Made by a program: the position numbers and the translations under genes. Below the pieces are notes generated by a model that saw nothing but the letters and a program-made list of their open reading frames with translations, made no database searches and was not told the origin of the DNA. Of a DNA stretch of 64,000 bases, positions 56,870-64,000 are shown piece by piece. The DNA lies in NCBI RefSeq assembly GCF_014696315.1, contig NZ_JACJPX010000006.1, forward strand, positions 1 through 64,000, in the 5' to 3' direction. This DNA comes from Calothrix membranacea FACHB-236. GTDB taxonomy: Bacteria > Cyanobacteriota > Cyanobacteriia > Cyanobacteriales > Nostocaceae. Numbering within the stretch: the stretch's first letter is position 1; every line of letters begins with the position of its first letter.

Positions 56870-56991
56870 GTAGTTCAGCTTTCTTGTTAGCAGCAGAGAA
56901 GGCTAGAAACAGATAGAAAATAGTAGGGTACTAAGTTATCTGATTAGTAAATTGATGCTCTCAACAGTACATCGTTGAAAAATCAAATCTC

Positions 56992-57588
56992 TTAGCCTAC
57001 AGATACATATTCTCTACCTTCAGAGAATAGCTGTCTTGCAGTTTTTTCTGGTTTGGGTGCGCCATAATAACCAGCTTCGGCTTCGAGTTCATCTACTAAA
57101 TCCCAAGCTTCCGCGGCTCTCTTAGAATCTGCACCATAGTTAGCCACAACTGAGCGAGCATTCGAGATAGCCTTGTGAAGTTCTTTTTGGACGAATTTTA
57201 ATTTTGGTTTTTCTACGAAGTCGCCCTTGGTGATAATATCTGTGACAGAAATAATGCCCAGTAATTCACCTTGAATAACAGGCGCACGCCATACACCAGT
57301 AGTAGCGAATAACCGTGCCACGTATTCTACATCTAGGTCAGGATTAACCACAATGCAGGGTTTGCTCATAACTTCATATACATGCATCCGTTCAGGATCT
57401 TTGCCATAAGCAACAACCTTGGATACAATATCAGTTTCGGTAATAATACCGTAAGCATCACCACTGTGGCGAGGTTCTACAATTAATGCCCGTAATTCTT
57501 TGAGCCGCATTAATTTGACTGCTTCTGCTACAGTAGCGGAACCGCGAATAGTAGCTACATCTTGAGTCATGATTTGTTTAGCTCTCAT
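56992..57588 (-). CDS. Tandem CBS-domain protein
   Basis: This 198-residue protein has two CBS domains (about 1-60: MTQDVATIRGSATVAEAVKLM; about 70-125: MSKPCIVVNPDLDVEYVARLF, with GIISVTDIITKGDF) and a C-terminal helical tail (KAISNARSVVANYG, LVDELEAEAGYYGAPKP). CBS pairs bind adenine nucleotides and regulate partner proteins. Stand-alone members of this type are found next to nitrogen-fixation genes in Nostoc relatives. ATG 57588 has AAGGAG upstream. Confidence 0.88.
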   Translation of the reverse strand: MRAKQIMTQDVATIRGSATVAEAVKLMRLKELRALIVEPRHSGDAYGIITETDIVSKVVAYGKDPERMHVYEVMSKPCIVVNPDLDVEYVARLFATTGVWRAPVIQGELLGIISVTDIITKGDFVEKPKLKFVQKELHKAISNARSVVANYGADSKRAAEAWDLVDELEAEAGYYGAPKPEKTARQLFSEGREYVSVG

Positions 57589-58492
57589 AATTCTGGCTCC
57601 TTAAAGTTTGTTTGCAAGTAAGGGAATTAGTTCTAAACTGCTGCAATGCTTCCCAAACTGCATTTCATTTAAGCAACTTATTCAAATTCAAACTAAATTG
57701 TTATAAATTGAATTTGTTGCATGAAAAAGTGGTTACGGAAATTAGACATTCCGAGAGAGAAATACTAAACTATTTCACTACTTAATTACTCTGGTAATTT
57801 GAAGACAGAAGACTTACGCATTTCCCCTCTTCCTTCCTTGAAGATCTCAGATTTTCTGCCTCATCTTTGAACTTAACCAGCATTAAGTTAGGAATGTCTG
57901 AGTTAAGTCTGTAATCGCTTTTGCTGAAGTCTGGTTGACTGGCAACAATTTAGCTTACTTATATAGTATCACTCTCATAAGTTGGAATTATGAATGCTTT
58001 ATAAAGATCCCCTGATATTTAATGGATAAAATGCTTAAAAAACGCCAAAAAGTATTACTATGAACTTTTTATTTTTTGAAAATAAGATATCTAGCAAATT
58101 GCGGCTATAAAATTATTGGAGTAATTAACAATAAATTGCTTATCTGTCAATAAAAATAATGATTAAAATCTATAAACATGATTTATTTAAGTAACAATCT
58201 CTATTGACTATTACTCTATTATATTGATATATGTTTTTAGCTTTTTCTTAATGTTGCTACTTAATAGCAAATACTATTTACCATTTAAATAATTAGTAAA
58301 AATATAATAATTTCGTGCCTCTACTTGTGTAGTTTATTTAGTCAAATAATTTTGCAAGTATAATATCTTATTTTTATTTATTCATTTATATAAGTAACTT
58401 GCTTTATTAAAAAAAAGTAAAAAAATTATCTGCTTACTATTATTGTTTGTTAGGGTTATCAAGTATACACAAAATAAAAAAGGTATCTAAGG
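57589..58492. other. 900-base AT-rich region upstream of mop, no gene seen
   Basis: This divergent spacer between the CBS gene (minus) and mop (plus) is extremely AT-rich, especially at 58050-58450. No ORF, tRNA or perfect hairpin stands out. It must hold both promoters, and an unrecognised small RNA cannot be excluded. Confidence 0.5.
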
Positions 58493-58702
58493 ATGGAAAT
58501 TAGCGCTCGTAATTCTTTAAAAGCTACTGTAAAAAAAGTTGTTGCTGGCTCTGTAAATAGCGAAGTTACTTTAGAAATAGCACCTGGTGTAGAAGTAGTA
58601 GCAATAATTACCAAATCTTCAGCAGACAAGCTGGGATTAGCAGAAGGTAAGACAGCTTATGCAGTGATTAAAGCATCAGATGTGTTAGTGGCTGTTGATT
58701 AA
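58493..58702 (+). CDS. mop: Molybdenum-pterin/molybdate-binding protein (Mop/TOBE domain)
   Basis: This 69-residue single Mop domain (SARNSLKATVKKVVAGSVNS, then EVTLEIAPGVEVVAIITKSSADKLGLAEGKTAYAVIKASDVLV) matches molbindin-type proteins that store molybdate or tungstate as oligomers. ATG 58493 follows AAGGA. Its position beside nif genes suggests supply of molybdenum for FeMo-cofactor synthesis. Confidence 0.92.
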   Translation: MEISARNSLKATVKKVVAGSVNSEVTLEIAPGVEVVAIITKSSADKLGLAEGKTAYAVIKASDVLVAVD

Positions 58703-58730
58703 GCAATAGTAAAAAATTATCTCTTATTTC

Positions 58731-58909
58731 GTAGGGTGTGTTATGCCGTAGGCTAACGCACCTTAAATTTTTTATGCTTCAGCAGAGTGTTGCATAAATT
58801 TAAATTTATTGAATACACATATATATTGTTTGTAGTTATTTCTGAGGGTAAAGTACCTTAAATGTTTTATAGCTCGCTGGTGCGTTGCGCTGCGCGACAA
58901 CACACCAGA
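58731..58909. repeat. GGTGTGTT/AACGCACC inverted repeat elements
   Basis: Two hairpin-forming segments follow mop: GGTGTGTTATGCC-GTA-GGCTAACGCACC (about 58735-58762), and CTGGTGCGTTGCG with CGACAACACACCAG (about 58877-58909). Related sequence is at 53115-53195. They resemble dispersed cyanobacterial intergenic repeats. Confidence 0.6.
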
Positions 58910-58925
58910 CAAATTTATTTAAATA

Positions 58926-59177
58926 TTAACTATCAAGAATGCGTACATAAATTATGCGGGATATTGCTTTATCTATTGAGAAAGTTATATTATTAACTTC
59001 GATTTGAAAGGTAGGAGATTTCTCTTTAATAGTTATACTCGTTCCTACTGAGATCCCCATTAATGTTAGTTCTTGACGGCACTTTTCATCTGGAATTTTA
59101 CAGAAAGCTACAATTCCTCGCTCTCCAGGTTTCAATAATTCTAATGAACAGCCCTTAATTGTAAAGGGAGTAAACAT
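58926..59177 (-). CDS. FeoA-domain protein
   Basis: This 83-residue protein has an SH3-like FeoA fold: LLKPGERGIVAFCKIPDEKC, RQELTLMGISVGTSITIKEKS and the C-terminal AISRIIYVRI. FeoA assists the ferrous iron transporter FeoB, but single FeoA-like proteins next to fdxH and nif genes are common in heterocystous cyanobacteria, where the role may be iron supply or regulation. No feoB is present here. Confidence 0.85.
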   Translation of the reverse strand: MFTPFTIKGCSLELLKPGERGIVAFCKIPDEKCRQELTLMGISVGTSITIKEKSPTFQIEVNNITFSIDKAISRIIYVRILDS

Positions 59178-59232
59178 AAGTAGTATAAATATTATATTTG
59201 TAGATGCCTCTGAGCAAGCTTGCCCCAGGCTA

Positions 59233-59253
59233 GGATGAAGATACTTTTCATCC
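59233..59253 (-). terminator. Hairpin downstream of fdxH
   Basis: GGATGAA and TTCATCC pair around a seven-base loop between fdxH and the FeoA-domain gene (both minus strand). It may separate the two transcripts. Confidence 0.5.
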
Positions 59254-59283
59254 TTAATCCTAGGTTCAAGCGATAACTACAGG

Positions 59284-59583
59284 TTATACAAGATATGGTT
59301 CTTGGTGAGTCTTGATTGTGCAGTTAGAACGGGGATAAGTAACACAAAGTAAAGCAAATCCCTTAGACATTTGCTCATCATCCAAGAAGATTTGATCGGA
59401 TTGATCGACTTCACCTTCTACAACCTTACCAACACAGCTAGAGCAAGAACCAGAGTGGCAAGAAAAAGGTAGATCAATACCATTTTCTCCTGCTGCTTCT
59501 AGGATGGTTGTTTCTTCATCAACCTCAATTGTGGTGTCGAGGTCTTCTTTTTTGTTGATTAATCTAACTTGGTAGGTAGCCAT
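59284..59583 (-). CDS. fdxH: Heterocyst-type [2Fe-2S] ferredoxin
   Basis: This 99-residue plant-type ferredoxin has the cluster cysteines Cys42, Cys47, Cys50 and Cys80 ([13 protein letters not shown], then FALLCVTYP). The heterocyst form is distinguished by sequence and by linkage to hesAB/nif; FdxH donates electrons to nitrogenase reductase. ATG 59583 (MATYQVRL) has GAGGAG upstream and is preferred over the longer frame. It is the terminal gene of the hesA-hesB-fdxH group. Confidence 0.93.
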   Translation of the reverse strand: MATYQVRLINKKEDLDTTIEVDEETTILEAAGENGIDLPFSCHSGSCSSCVGKVVEGEVDQSDQIFLDDEQMSKGFALLCVTYPRSNCTIKTHQEPYLV

Positions 59584-59699
59584 TTTCCGATTCTCCTCAA
59601 ACTTTCTACAATTAGGTTTAATTTCCAGAGTTTGGTAGTCTCCCGGTTTCACTCTTGATGCAGCTACGCGGAGCGCTTCTGTGGCAGAATCGACACTAT

Positions 59700-59762
59700 T
59701 ACCGCTAAGCGGAAATCAATTTTTTACGACGGATTTTGTTTGAATTCCGCAAAGCGGTTTTA
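59700..59762. repeat. Two small CCGC-x3-GCGG palindromes between hesB and fdxH
   Basis: CCGCTAAGCGG (about 59702) and CCGCAAAGCGG (about 59749) form short hairpins about 45 bases apart in the 200-base hesB-fdxH spacer. They could stabilise or process the mRNA. Seen in sequence only. Confidence 0.4.
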
Positions 59763-59787
59763 TGTGTTGATTAAATCTGAAACAGTA

Positions 59788-60159
59788 TTAGCTGCAAGGT
59801 ACACCGTTAGGTGTGCAATCACCGGCTTTGAAGGACTTACCACAACCACAGCTATCGGTTGCATTGGGGTTGGAAAACTTAAAACCGCTGTCCATTACCC
59901 CATCAACAAAATCGATGACAACACCTTCCAATAACGGTACGCTTTGAGCGTCAACGTAAAGTTGTACTTTTCCTTGCTGAATTACTAAATCGTCTGGTTG
60001 TGGCTTACTAGTAATCTCCATGCCATACTCATAGCCACTGCAACCACCATCTTTTACAGAGATGCGAACGCCTTTAGTTGCAACATTGGAGTCGGGGGCA
60101 GAACCGACTAAGAACGCCCGCAGACGAAATTCAGCTTTTTCTGTCAAAGTAACAGTCAT
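59788..60159 (-). CDS. hesB: HesB Fe-S cluster assembly protein
   Basis: This 123-residue A-type scaffold/carrier has the three conserved cysteines in DGGCSGYEYGM and ATDSCGCGKSF. It delivers Fe-S clusters and, in nif clusters, serves nitrogenase maturation (HesB/IscA family). ATG 60159 with AGGAG five bases before it is preferred over the GTG immediately upstream. An extra C-terminal segment (AGDCTPNGVPCS) with two further cysteines is typical of the heterocystous HesB. Confidence 0.93.
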   Translation of the reverse strand: MTVTLTEKAEFRLRAFLVGSAPDSNVATKGVRISVKDGGCSGYEYGMEITSKPQPDDLVIQQGKVQLYVDAQSVPLLEGVVIDFVDGVMDSGFKFSNPNATDSCGCGKSFKAGDCTPNGVPCS

Positions 60160-60252
60160 CACATCTCCTGATTTGTCGCGATAGTGGTTGTAATTACAGG
60201 TGTGGTTTTTTAAGCCTTGAGGCGTTTTAATTGCATATTTGTCCTTTTCTTA

Positions 60253-60290
60253 CAAAGTTCTGATCGGAGGAAACCTCCGCTCAGACTTTG
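60253..60290 (-). other. Strong stem-loop in the hesA-hesB spacer
   Basis: CAAAGTTCTGATCGGAGG pairs with CCTCCGCTCAGACTTTG around AAA, with two mismatches or bulges. It lies between hesA (upstream) and hesB on the minus strand. It may be an RNA processing or stability element that sets different levels of the two messages, or an attenuator. Confidence 0.6.
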
Positions 60291-60418
60291 CGCTTAGCCG
60301 TTTGTAATTTGTATTTACAAAGGATTTTGGATTGACTTTGTATTTACAATGGGCAGAACACAAAAGACTAATAAAGGATTAAACGAAGAGATATGCAATT
60401 TCAACGCAATGAAGCTGA

Positions 60419-61219
60419 TTATTTTGTGAAATTACTGGTGGGTTCCATAGAACCTGATTGTGCGTATCTCCAGGGTGCGCTATTTCCGCAGACAGGACAA
60501 GCGCGATCGCGGTGAGAACGCCGTTTGGCAAATTCCATCCGAGCTAGGTCTATTGTCAACAGTTGTGACAGTAACGGTTGACTAAAACCAGTGATCAGCT
60601 TGATCGCTTCTAGTGCTGTTAAACAAGCCAAGGTTCCAGAAACGGCCCCCAGAACTGAAAAGCCACGCCGATCCCAATCAGGCTTTTCTGGAAACAGACA
60701 AGACAAGCAAGGAGTCACACCAGGAATAATCGTAGTCAGGTAAGCCTCCATTCCGTCCATTGCTGCTTCCACCATCGGCTTACGCCAACGCACACAAGCC
60801 GCATTCAACAAATTACGCTCTGTAAAATTATGGGCGCAGTCAAGAGCCATATCAGCGGACTGTACCAACGCGTCTACATTTTCTGGGGTGATGTAATCAT
60901 GAACTGCTTCCACTTGGACATCAGGATTAATCGCTTCCAAAGTTTCTTTAGCTTTGAATACCCTTGGCTGACCTACCCAATCGTCACTCATCAGGACTTG
61001 ACGATTCATATCATCTAGCCGCAGGTCACCACCCCGTACTAAGATTAGCCGCCCAACGCCCGCTACAGCTAGGTAAAGCGCCGCCGTACCGCCTAATCCT
61101 CCCACACCTGTAACCAGAACCGTCGCTGACTTCAGGCGCTTCTGAGCTAATTCGCCAAAATTAGGGAGCATCATTTGGCGACTATAGCGTTCTAATTCGG
61201 TAGGCGTTAGGTTTACCAC
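60419..61219 (-). CDS. hesA: HesA, ThiF/E1-like adenylyltransferase
   Basis: This 266-residue protein has the nucleotide motif VTGVGGLGGTAALYLAVAGVG (residues 35-55), a conserved Asp/Arg/Gln set (DDMNRQVLMSDDW), and two CxxC zinc motifs (CLSCLFP; ACPVCGN). ThiF-like enzymes activate a C-terminal carboxylate with ATP. HesA is linked to nif genes in heterocystous strains, and a role in cofactor or molybdenum metabolism has been proposed. It starts with GTG 61219 behind GGAGG, 10 bases after nifW. Confidence 0.92.
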   Translation of the reverse strand: MVNLTPTELERYSRQMMLPNFGELAQKRLKSATVLVTGVGGLGGTAALYLAVAGVGRLILVRGGDLRLDDMNRQVLMSDDWVGQPRVFKAKETLEAINPDVQVEAVHDYITPENVDALVQSADMALDCAHNFTERNLLNAACVRWRKPMVEAAMDGMEAYLTTIIPGVTPCLSCLFPEKPDWDRRGFSVLGAVSGTLACLTALEAIKLITGFSQPLLSQLLTIDLARMEFAKRRSHRDRACPVCGNSAPWRYAQSGSMEPTSNFTK

Positions 61220-61229
61220 TTTTTACCTC

Positions 61230-61547
61230 CTAATCAGAAGTGATTTCTGTCAGCTTGACTACATTTTTCGGCTTATCATTAAACACCTTAAACAGCTTTT
61301 GTTCTTGAGGTGTTGATTCGATAAATACGTCATAGGCTTTTTGCAAAGCCATAGCATATTGCTCGAGTTTTTCTTCTGGTTTTAAATCAGGAGAATTCTC
61401 ATCAACTTCTCTCATGAATTGAGAGAATTTTTTTAGAATATGTAAACGATTAACATTCACGAATTTTTGGTCGTAGGGCAGTTCAAAAAACTGAAAGAAT
61501 TCCTCTGCGTCTACGAGTTTCTTAAACTCATCAATATTCCGGCTCAT
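61230..61547 (-). CDS. nifW: NifW nitrogenase-stabilising protein
   Basis: This 105-residue protein has the NifW pattern FKKLVDAEEFFQFFELPYDQKFVN and VNRLHILKKFSQFMREV. NifW protects the MoFe protein from oxygen or helps its maturation. Its start codon overlaps the stop of the preceding CCE_0567 gene by four bases, so they are translationally coupled. Confidence 0.93.
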   Translation of the reverse strand: MSRNIDEFKKLVDAEEFFQFFELPYDQKFVNVNRLHILKKFSQFMREVDENSPDLKPEEKLEQYAMALQKAYDVFIESTPQEQKLFKVFNDKPKNVVKLTEITSD

Positions 61548-61744
61548 TCACCCTTCTCCATTTTTTTAAGCTGTTGCTTAAGTTCATCTAACTCACGATA
61601 GATGGCATAAGTCTCAGCTGCGACATCCATCAATTTTTCAAAGTCTGTGGGTAATCCCTCTGCTAAGTCATGCAGATCCATTTTCATTTGACCTGCTTTA
61701 CTATTGAGCCTTCTGATTTTTCCCTTGAGTTCTTCAGTTGTCAT
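61544..61744 (-). CDS. CCE_0567-family small metal-binding protein
   Basis: This 66-residue helical protein (LKGKIRRLNSKAGQMKMDLHDLAEGLP, then YAIYRELDELKQQLKKMEKG) matches the DUF683/CCE_0567 family, a four-helix-type protein with a metal site found in nif clusters. Its start codon is embedded in a TTTGTCA repeat tract (TCATTTG upstream). It overlaps nifW by four bases. Confidence 0.9.
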   Translation of the reverse strand: MTTEELKGKIRRLNSKAGQMKMDLHDLAEGLPTDFEKLMDVAAETYAIYRELDELKQQLKKMEKGE

Positions 61745-61828
61745 TTGTCCTCTGCCATTTGTTCTTTGTCATTAGTTATTGGTCATTTGTTGTTGACTAA
61801 TGACCAATGACCAATGACCAATGAAGAA
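61745..61828. repeat. TGACCAA/TTGGTCA heptamer repeats
   Basis: The spacer between the DUF269 gene and the CCE_0567 gene contains TCATTTG/TTGGTCA units and, in the opposite orientation, ATGACCAATGACCAATGACC, forming a self-complementary structure. It is the same repeat class as at 40144 and 29076. Confidence 0.7.
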
Positions 61829-62305
61829 TTAAAGCTTGCCAACTTCGGGGAAACGATTTACTAAATCGATGCCTTTTTCTATTAGCTTGGCTCCCTCTTC
61901 TGCAACTTTTTCTAGAGAATCAAAGCCAAAGCGATGGGCATCACGTAAGGTTCTTGTCACTAACAAAAGGCGACCAGTGAAAACAAGTACCCAACCAAAC
62001 CCTTCATGGTTTATATCAACTACAACCTGGGATATTAGGCCTGTTTCCTTTTCAATACAAGCGGCTACAGCTCGATAAAATGCCATGATCCGTGCTTGAG
62101 TAATCGGATCTACATCACCATCAATAGGAATTTCCCGTTTCTTTGCTTTAGGAACTACATAGGGTTTAAGAATTAAATCATCAGACCACTTTCGGTATGT
62201 TCCATAGGTATCTTGTCCCCGGATTTGTTGGATAATCGCCTTCAGGAAAGGTGAATTAGAGACTGTACTGCTGGCGGTACCGTTAACACTATTATCTATA
62301 CTCAT
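61829..62305 (-). CDS. NifX-associated DUF269 protein
   Basis: This 158-residue protein has the DUF269 pattern: FLKAIIQQIRGQDTYGTYRKW, DPITQARIMAFYRAVAACIEKETG and the C-terminal DSLEKVAEEGAKLIEKGIDLV. It is almost always encoded next to nifX, and its precise biochemical role is not settled. The start overlaps the nifX stop by four bases. The first 20 residues are low-complexity Ser/Thr. Confidence 0.92.
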   Translation of the reverse strand: MSIDNSVNGTASSTVSNSPFLKAIIQQIRGQDTYGTYRKWSDDLILKPYVVPKAKKREIPIDGDVDPITQARIMAFYRAVAACIEKETGLISQVVVDINHEGFGWVLVFTGRLLLVTRTLRDAHRFGFDSLEKVAEEGAKLIEKGIDLVNRFPEVGKL

Positions 62306-62715
62306 ACTGTTGCTTCATTTTCTAATTCATCAGCAAAGGTTGTGTCTTTTTGTTTTAAAGCTTTACGCAACCAAGGTGGGGGATTACCTTTAAGTGTTTG
62401 GACTAGTTTAGTTAACACTTCCGCGATTTCTTCTTCTTCCGATCGCGCTTTAATGGGAGTTACACCTTTTTTGATTAAACGAGCAGCAGCGCTACCACCA
62501 ATTGCTAATACATAAACAATTGTGCAATCTTCTAGCGCTGACAGTTTAGGTGTGATTTTATCCTCGTTACCATCTTCTTTAAGGTCGCCCTCAAAGTTTA
62601 AAGTCTCAACAAATGTATATCCCTCATCTGAGACTTCATAAACCTCAATTTGTCTTGCCCATCCGAAGTGAGCATTAATGTGAACTCGGTCACTTGTCGT
62701 AAAGGCAATCTTCAT
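62302..62715 (-). CDS. nifX: NifX, FeMo-cofactor intermediate carrier
   Basis: This 137-residue protein of the NifX/NifB-C-terminal family has MKIAFTTSDRVHINAHFGWARQIEVYEVSDEGY and LEDCTIVYVLAIGGSAAARLIKKGVTPIKA. It binds cofactor precursors and passes them between NifB and NifEN. ATG 62715 is preceded by the repeat region, which separates it from nifN by about 125 bases. Confidence 0.94.
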   Translation of the reverse strand: MKIAFTTSDRVHINAHFGWARQIEVYEVSDEGYTFVETLNFEGDLKEDGNEDKITPKLSALEDCTIVYVLAIGGSAAARLIKKGVTPIKARSEEEEIAEVLTKLVQTLKGNPPPWLRKALKQKDTTFADELENEATV

Positions 62716-62840
62716 CGTTATTCGTCCTTTGTCATTTGTTTTTGGTCAAGAGCCGGAGAGACGCGATTAATCGCGTCTGTACAAGAATCAAGAGTCAATA
62801 TTTATATACTTTTGACCGTTGACTTTTTAACCCTTGACTA
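62716..62840. repeat. nifN-nifX spacer: heptamer repeats plus ACGCGATTAATCGCGT palindrome
   Basis: The spacer contains TTTGTCA-type and GTCAAGAGTCAA-type units and the palindromic 29-mer at 62755-62783 that is also found at 34935. It may be a transcript processing or terminator region, but the genes on both sides are on the same strand. Confidence 0.65.
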
Positions 62841-64000
62841 CTACCAATCTCCGTGGAAGTTTTTTACTCTCTCTTCTTCGGCTTCTAAAAAGAGGTTGCC
62901 CATGCCAAACAAAAGCTCCATTGTGCCGCGGTAGCCGACTTTGGTAAATTGACCATTACCTAAGCGATCGTAAATGGGTATTCCGAGGCGATAGAGGGGA
63001 ATGGATAGCCGTTTAGCGATCGCACCGACGTTAGAATTGCCAATTAACAAGTCAGAGCCTACTGCTAGTTCCTCAAAGTCTTCCAAATCCCCGATTGTGA
63101 CGCTTTTAATGGGGAGTTGTTCTAACAGAGGCGATCGCGTTGTGGTTACAGCTCCATGAATTTGCGCTCCCATCGATTGCAAGAAATGCACTGCTGACCA
63201 CAACAAATCTGGTTCTAAAGCTAAGGATACGCGTTTAGCACCAAAATAAAAGTGAGTGTCTAACATTGCGTCTTGCAGTTGGCGACGTTGGCGGCGATAT
63301 TTTTCCGGGACGCTGTTACCGCTAAGAATCGCTAAAGCTTGCAAAAACTCATCCACAGGTTCTAAGCCTGTGAGTTGTCCGAAAACTTCATAGGGAATGC
63401 CAAACCGTTCTTGCAGAATCCGTGCTGCACCGCGCATACTTTCACCAAGTGCGATCGTGAAAGCAGAACCGCCAACTTCGCGCAGTTGAGCGACTGTTGT
63501 TCCACTGGCTGTAATCGCACTATAGGAATCTTCTAAATGTCCATCTAAGGAAGCACTTAAATCGGGTACCACAATAGGAACTAACCCAAAGCTGGTTACC
63601 ATTTCTTTAATTTCTTGGATATCCCCAGGGGTAAAAGAGGAACCCGCTAAGATGGTGACTTGTTCAATTCTGGTGGCACAAAGTCGGGGAATTTCTTTAA
63701 CAATGCTTTCCACCGCTACCGCAAAGCCATCTTGTAAAGCACCTTTAAAATCAGGTGTGGGCGCAAAAACAATTGGTAGCCGATCTAATTCTGGGTGACG
63801 TTCCCGAATTTCTTTCAGGAAACGTTCAATATCATCGCCTCTAGTTTCTGTTAACCCAGTGCTACACATACCAATAATTTCTGGCTGGGATTTTTCCACC
63901 AGGGTGAGAATTGCTTGTTCCACATTTTCTTCACCACCCAAAATGGTAGTCACTTCTGTCATGGCTGTAGTTGCTAGGGGAATTGCTTCCCGAAAATGCC
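62841..64000 (-). CDS. nifN: NifN, FeMo-cofactor scaffold subunit (5' end outside window)
   Basis: The frame continues past the window edge (upstream codons read HFREAIPLATTAM), so the ATG at 63962 is internal and the gene is the 3' part of nifN. About 386 residues are visible. Motifs include TEVTTILGGEENVEQAI, MCSTGLTETRGDDI, and the C-terminal IGNSNVGAIAKRLSIPLYRLGIPIYDRLG. With NifE it forms the scaffold on which FeMo-cofactor is completed. The order nifN-nifX-DUF269-CCE_0567-nifW-hesA-hesB-fdxH is the heterocystous arrangement; nifE, nifK and nifD are expected further upstream, outside the window. Confidence 0.95.
   Translation of the reverse strand, partial: HFREAIPLATTAMTEVTTILGGEENVEQAILTLVEKSQPEIIGMCSTGLTETRGDDIERFLKEIRERHPELDRLPIVFAPTPDFKGALQDGFAVAVESIVKEIPRLCATRIEQVTILAGSSFTPGDIQEIKEMVTSFGLVPIVVPDLSASLDGHLEDSYSAITASGTTVAQLREVGGSAFTIALGESMRGAARILQERFGIPYEVFGQLTGLEPVDEFLQALAILSGNSVPEKYRRQRRQLQDAMLDTHFYFGAKRVSLALEPDLLWSAVHFLQSMGAQIHGAVTTTRSPLLEQLPIKSVTIGDLEDFEELAVGSDLLIGNSNVGAIAKRLSIPLYRLGIPIYDRLGNGQFTKVGYRGTMELLFGMGNLFLEAEEERVKNFHGDW

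Overview
The window comes from the chromosome of a filamentous, heterocyst-forming, nitrogen-fixing cyanobacterium (order Nostocales; the genus cannot be settled from sequence alone). The evidence is a heterocyst-type nif island (nifN-nifX-DUF269-CCE_0567-nifW-hesA-hesB-fdxH), an uptake-hydrogenase maturation protease, a psbA gene, PEP-CTERM and HpsJ-type surface/secretion proteins, frequent HIP1 octamers (GCGATCGC), and heptamer-type short tandem repeats between genes.

Layout. 1-3.4 kb is accessory DNA: the 3' part of an ISKra4-like transposase gene directly followed by a large pPIWI-RE-like ORF (a predicted nucleic-acid-guided defence protein) with no convincing start and no partner genes. 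3.4-6.7 kb holds a solute-binding lipoprotein and one permease of a peptide/nickel ABC importer, then a hicB-hicA toxin-antitoxin pair. 6.8-12 kb (minus strand) carries a secreted FAD oxidoreductase, an ACT-domain malic enzyme and a divergent but ligand-complete psbA (D1 with Gln130). 12.6-17 kb is a free-standing one-module NRPS (A-MT-PCP-reductase), followed by two sensor kinases. 21.5-27 kb contains ftsE, a WecG/TagA glycosyltransferase, a NarL-type response regulator, and a REC-GAF-PP2C phosphatase next to an RsbW-like kinase.

27.3-32 kb is a compact minus-strand NAD gene set, pncB-nadD-nrtR-nadE, with a perfect 13-bp-arm palindrome just upstream of pncB that is the obvious candidate operator for NrtR. 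32-43 kb holds housekeeping and envelope genes: an LCP enzyme, an AI-2E family exporter, a lipoprotein serpin, an S8 peptidase, rpe and an HpsJ-like protein, plus two small genes of 50 and 59 codons. 43-48.6 kb is a lineage-specific block of PEP-CTERM proteins, a partial gene duplication whose breakpoint lies at a HIP1 site, a lipoprotein, CsbD and a GIRP-repeat protein. uvrB, a TPR protein and a CHAT protein with an altered catalytic motif follow.

53-64 kb is the nitrogen-fixation neighbourhood: hupW-type protease, an ankyrin/SagB-type oxidoreductase pair, a CBS protein, a Mop molybdate-binding protein, a FeoA-domain protein, then fdxH, hesB, hesA, nifW, a CCE_0567 protein, a DUF269 protein, nifX and the 3' part of nifN, transcribed toward lower coordinates. 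Molybdenum storage, iron handling, Fe-S assembly, electron supply and FeMo-cofactor assembly are thus gathered in one stretch.

No tRNA, rRNA or CRISPR array was recognised. All family calls rest on reading motifs by eye; no database search was run.
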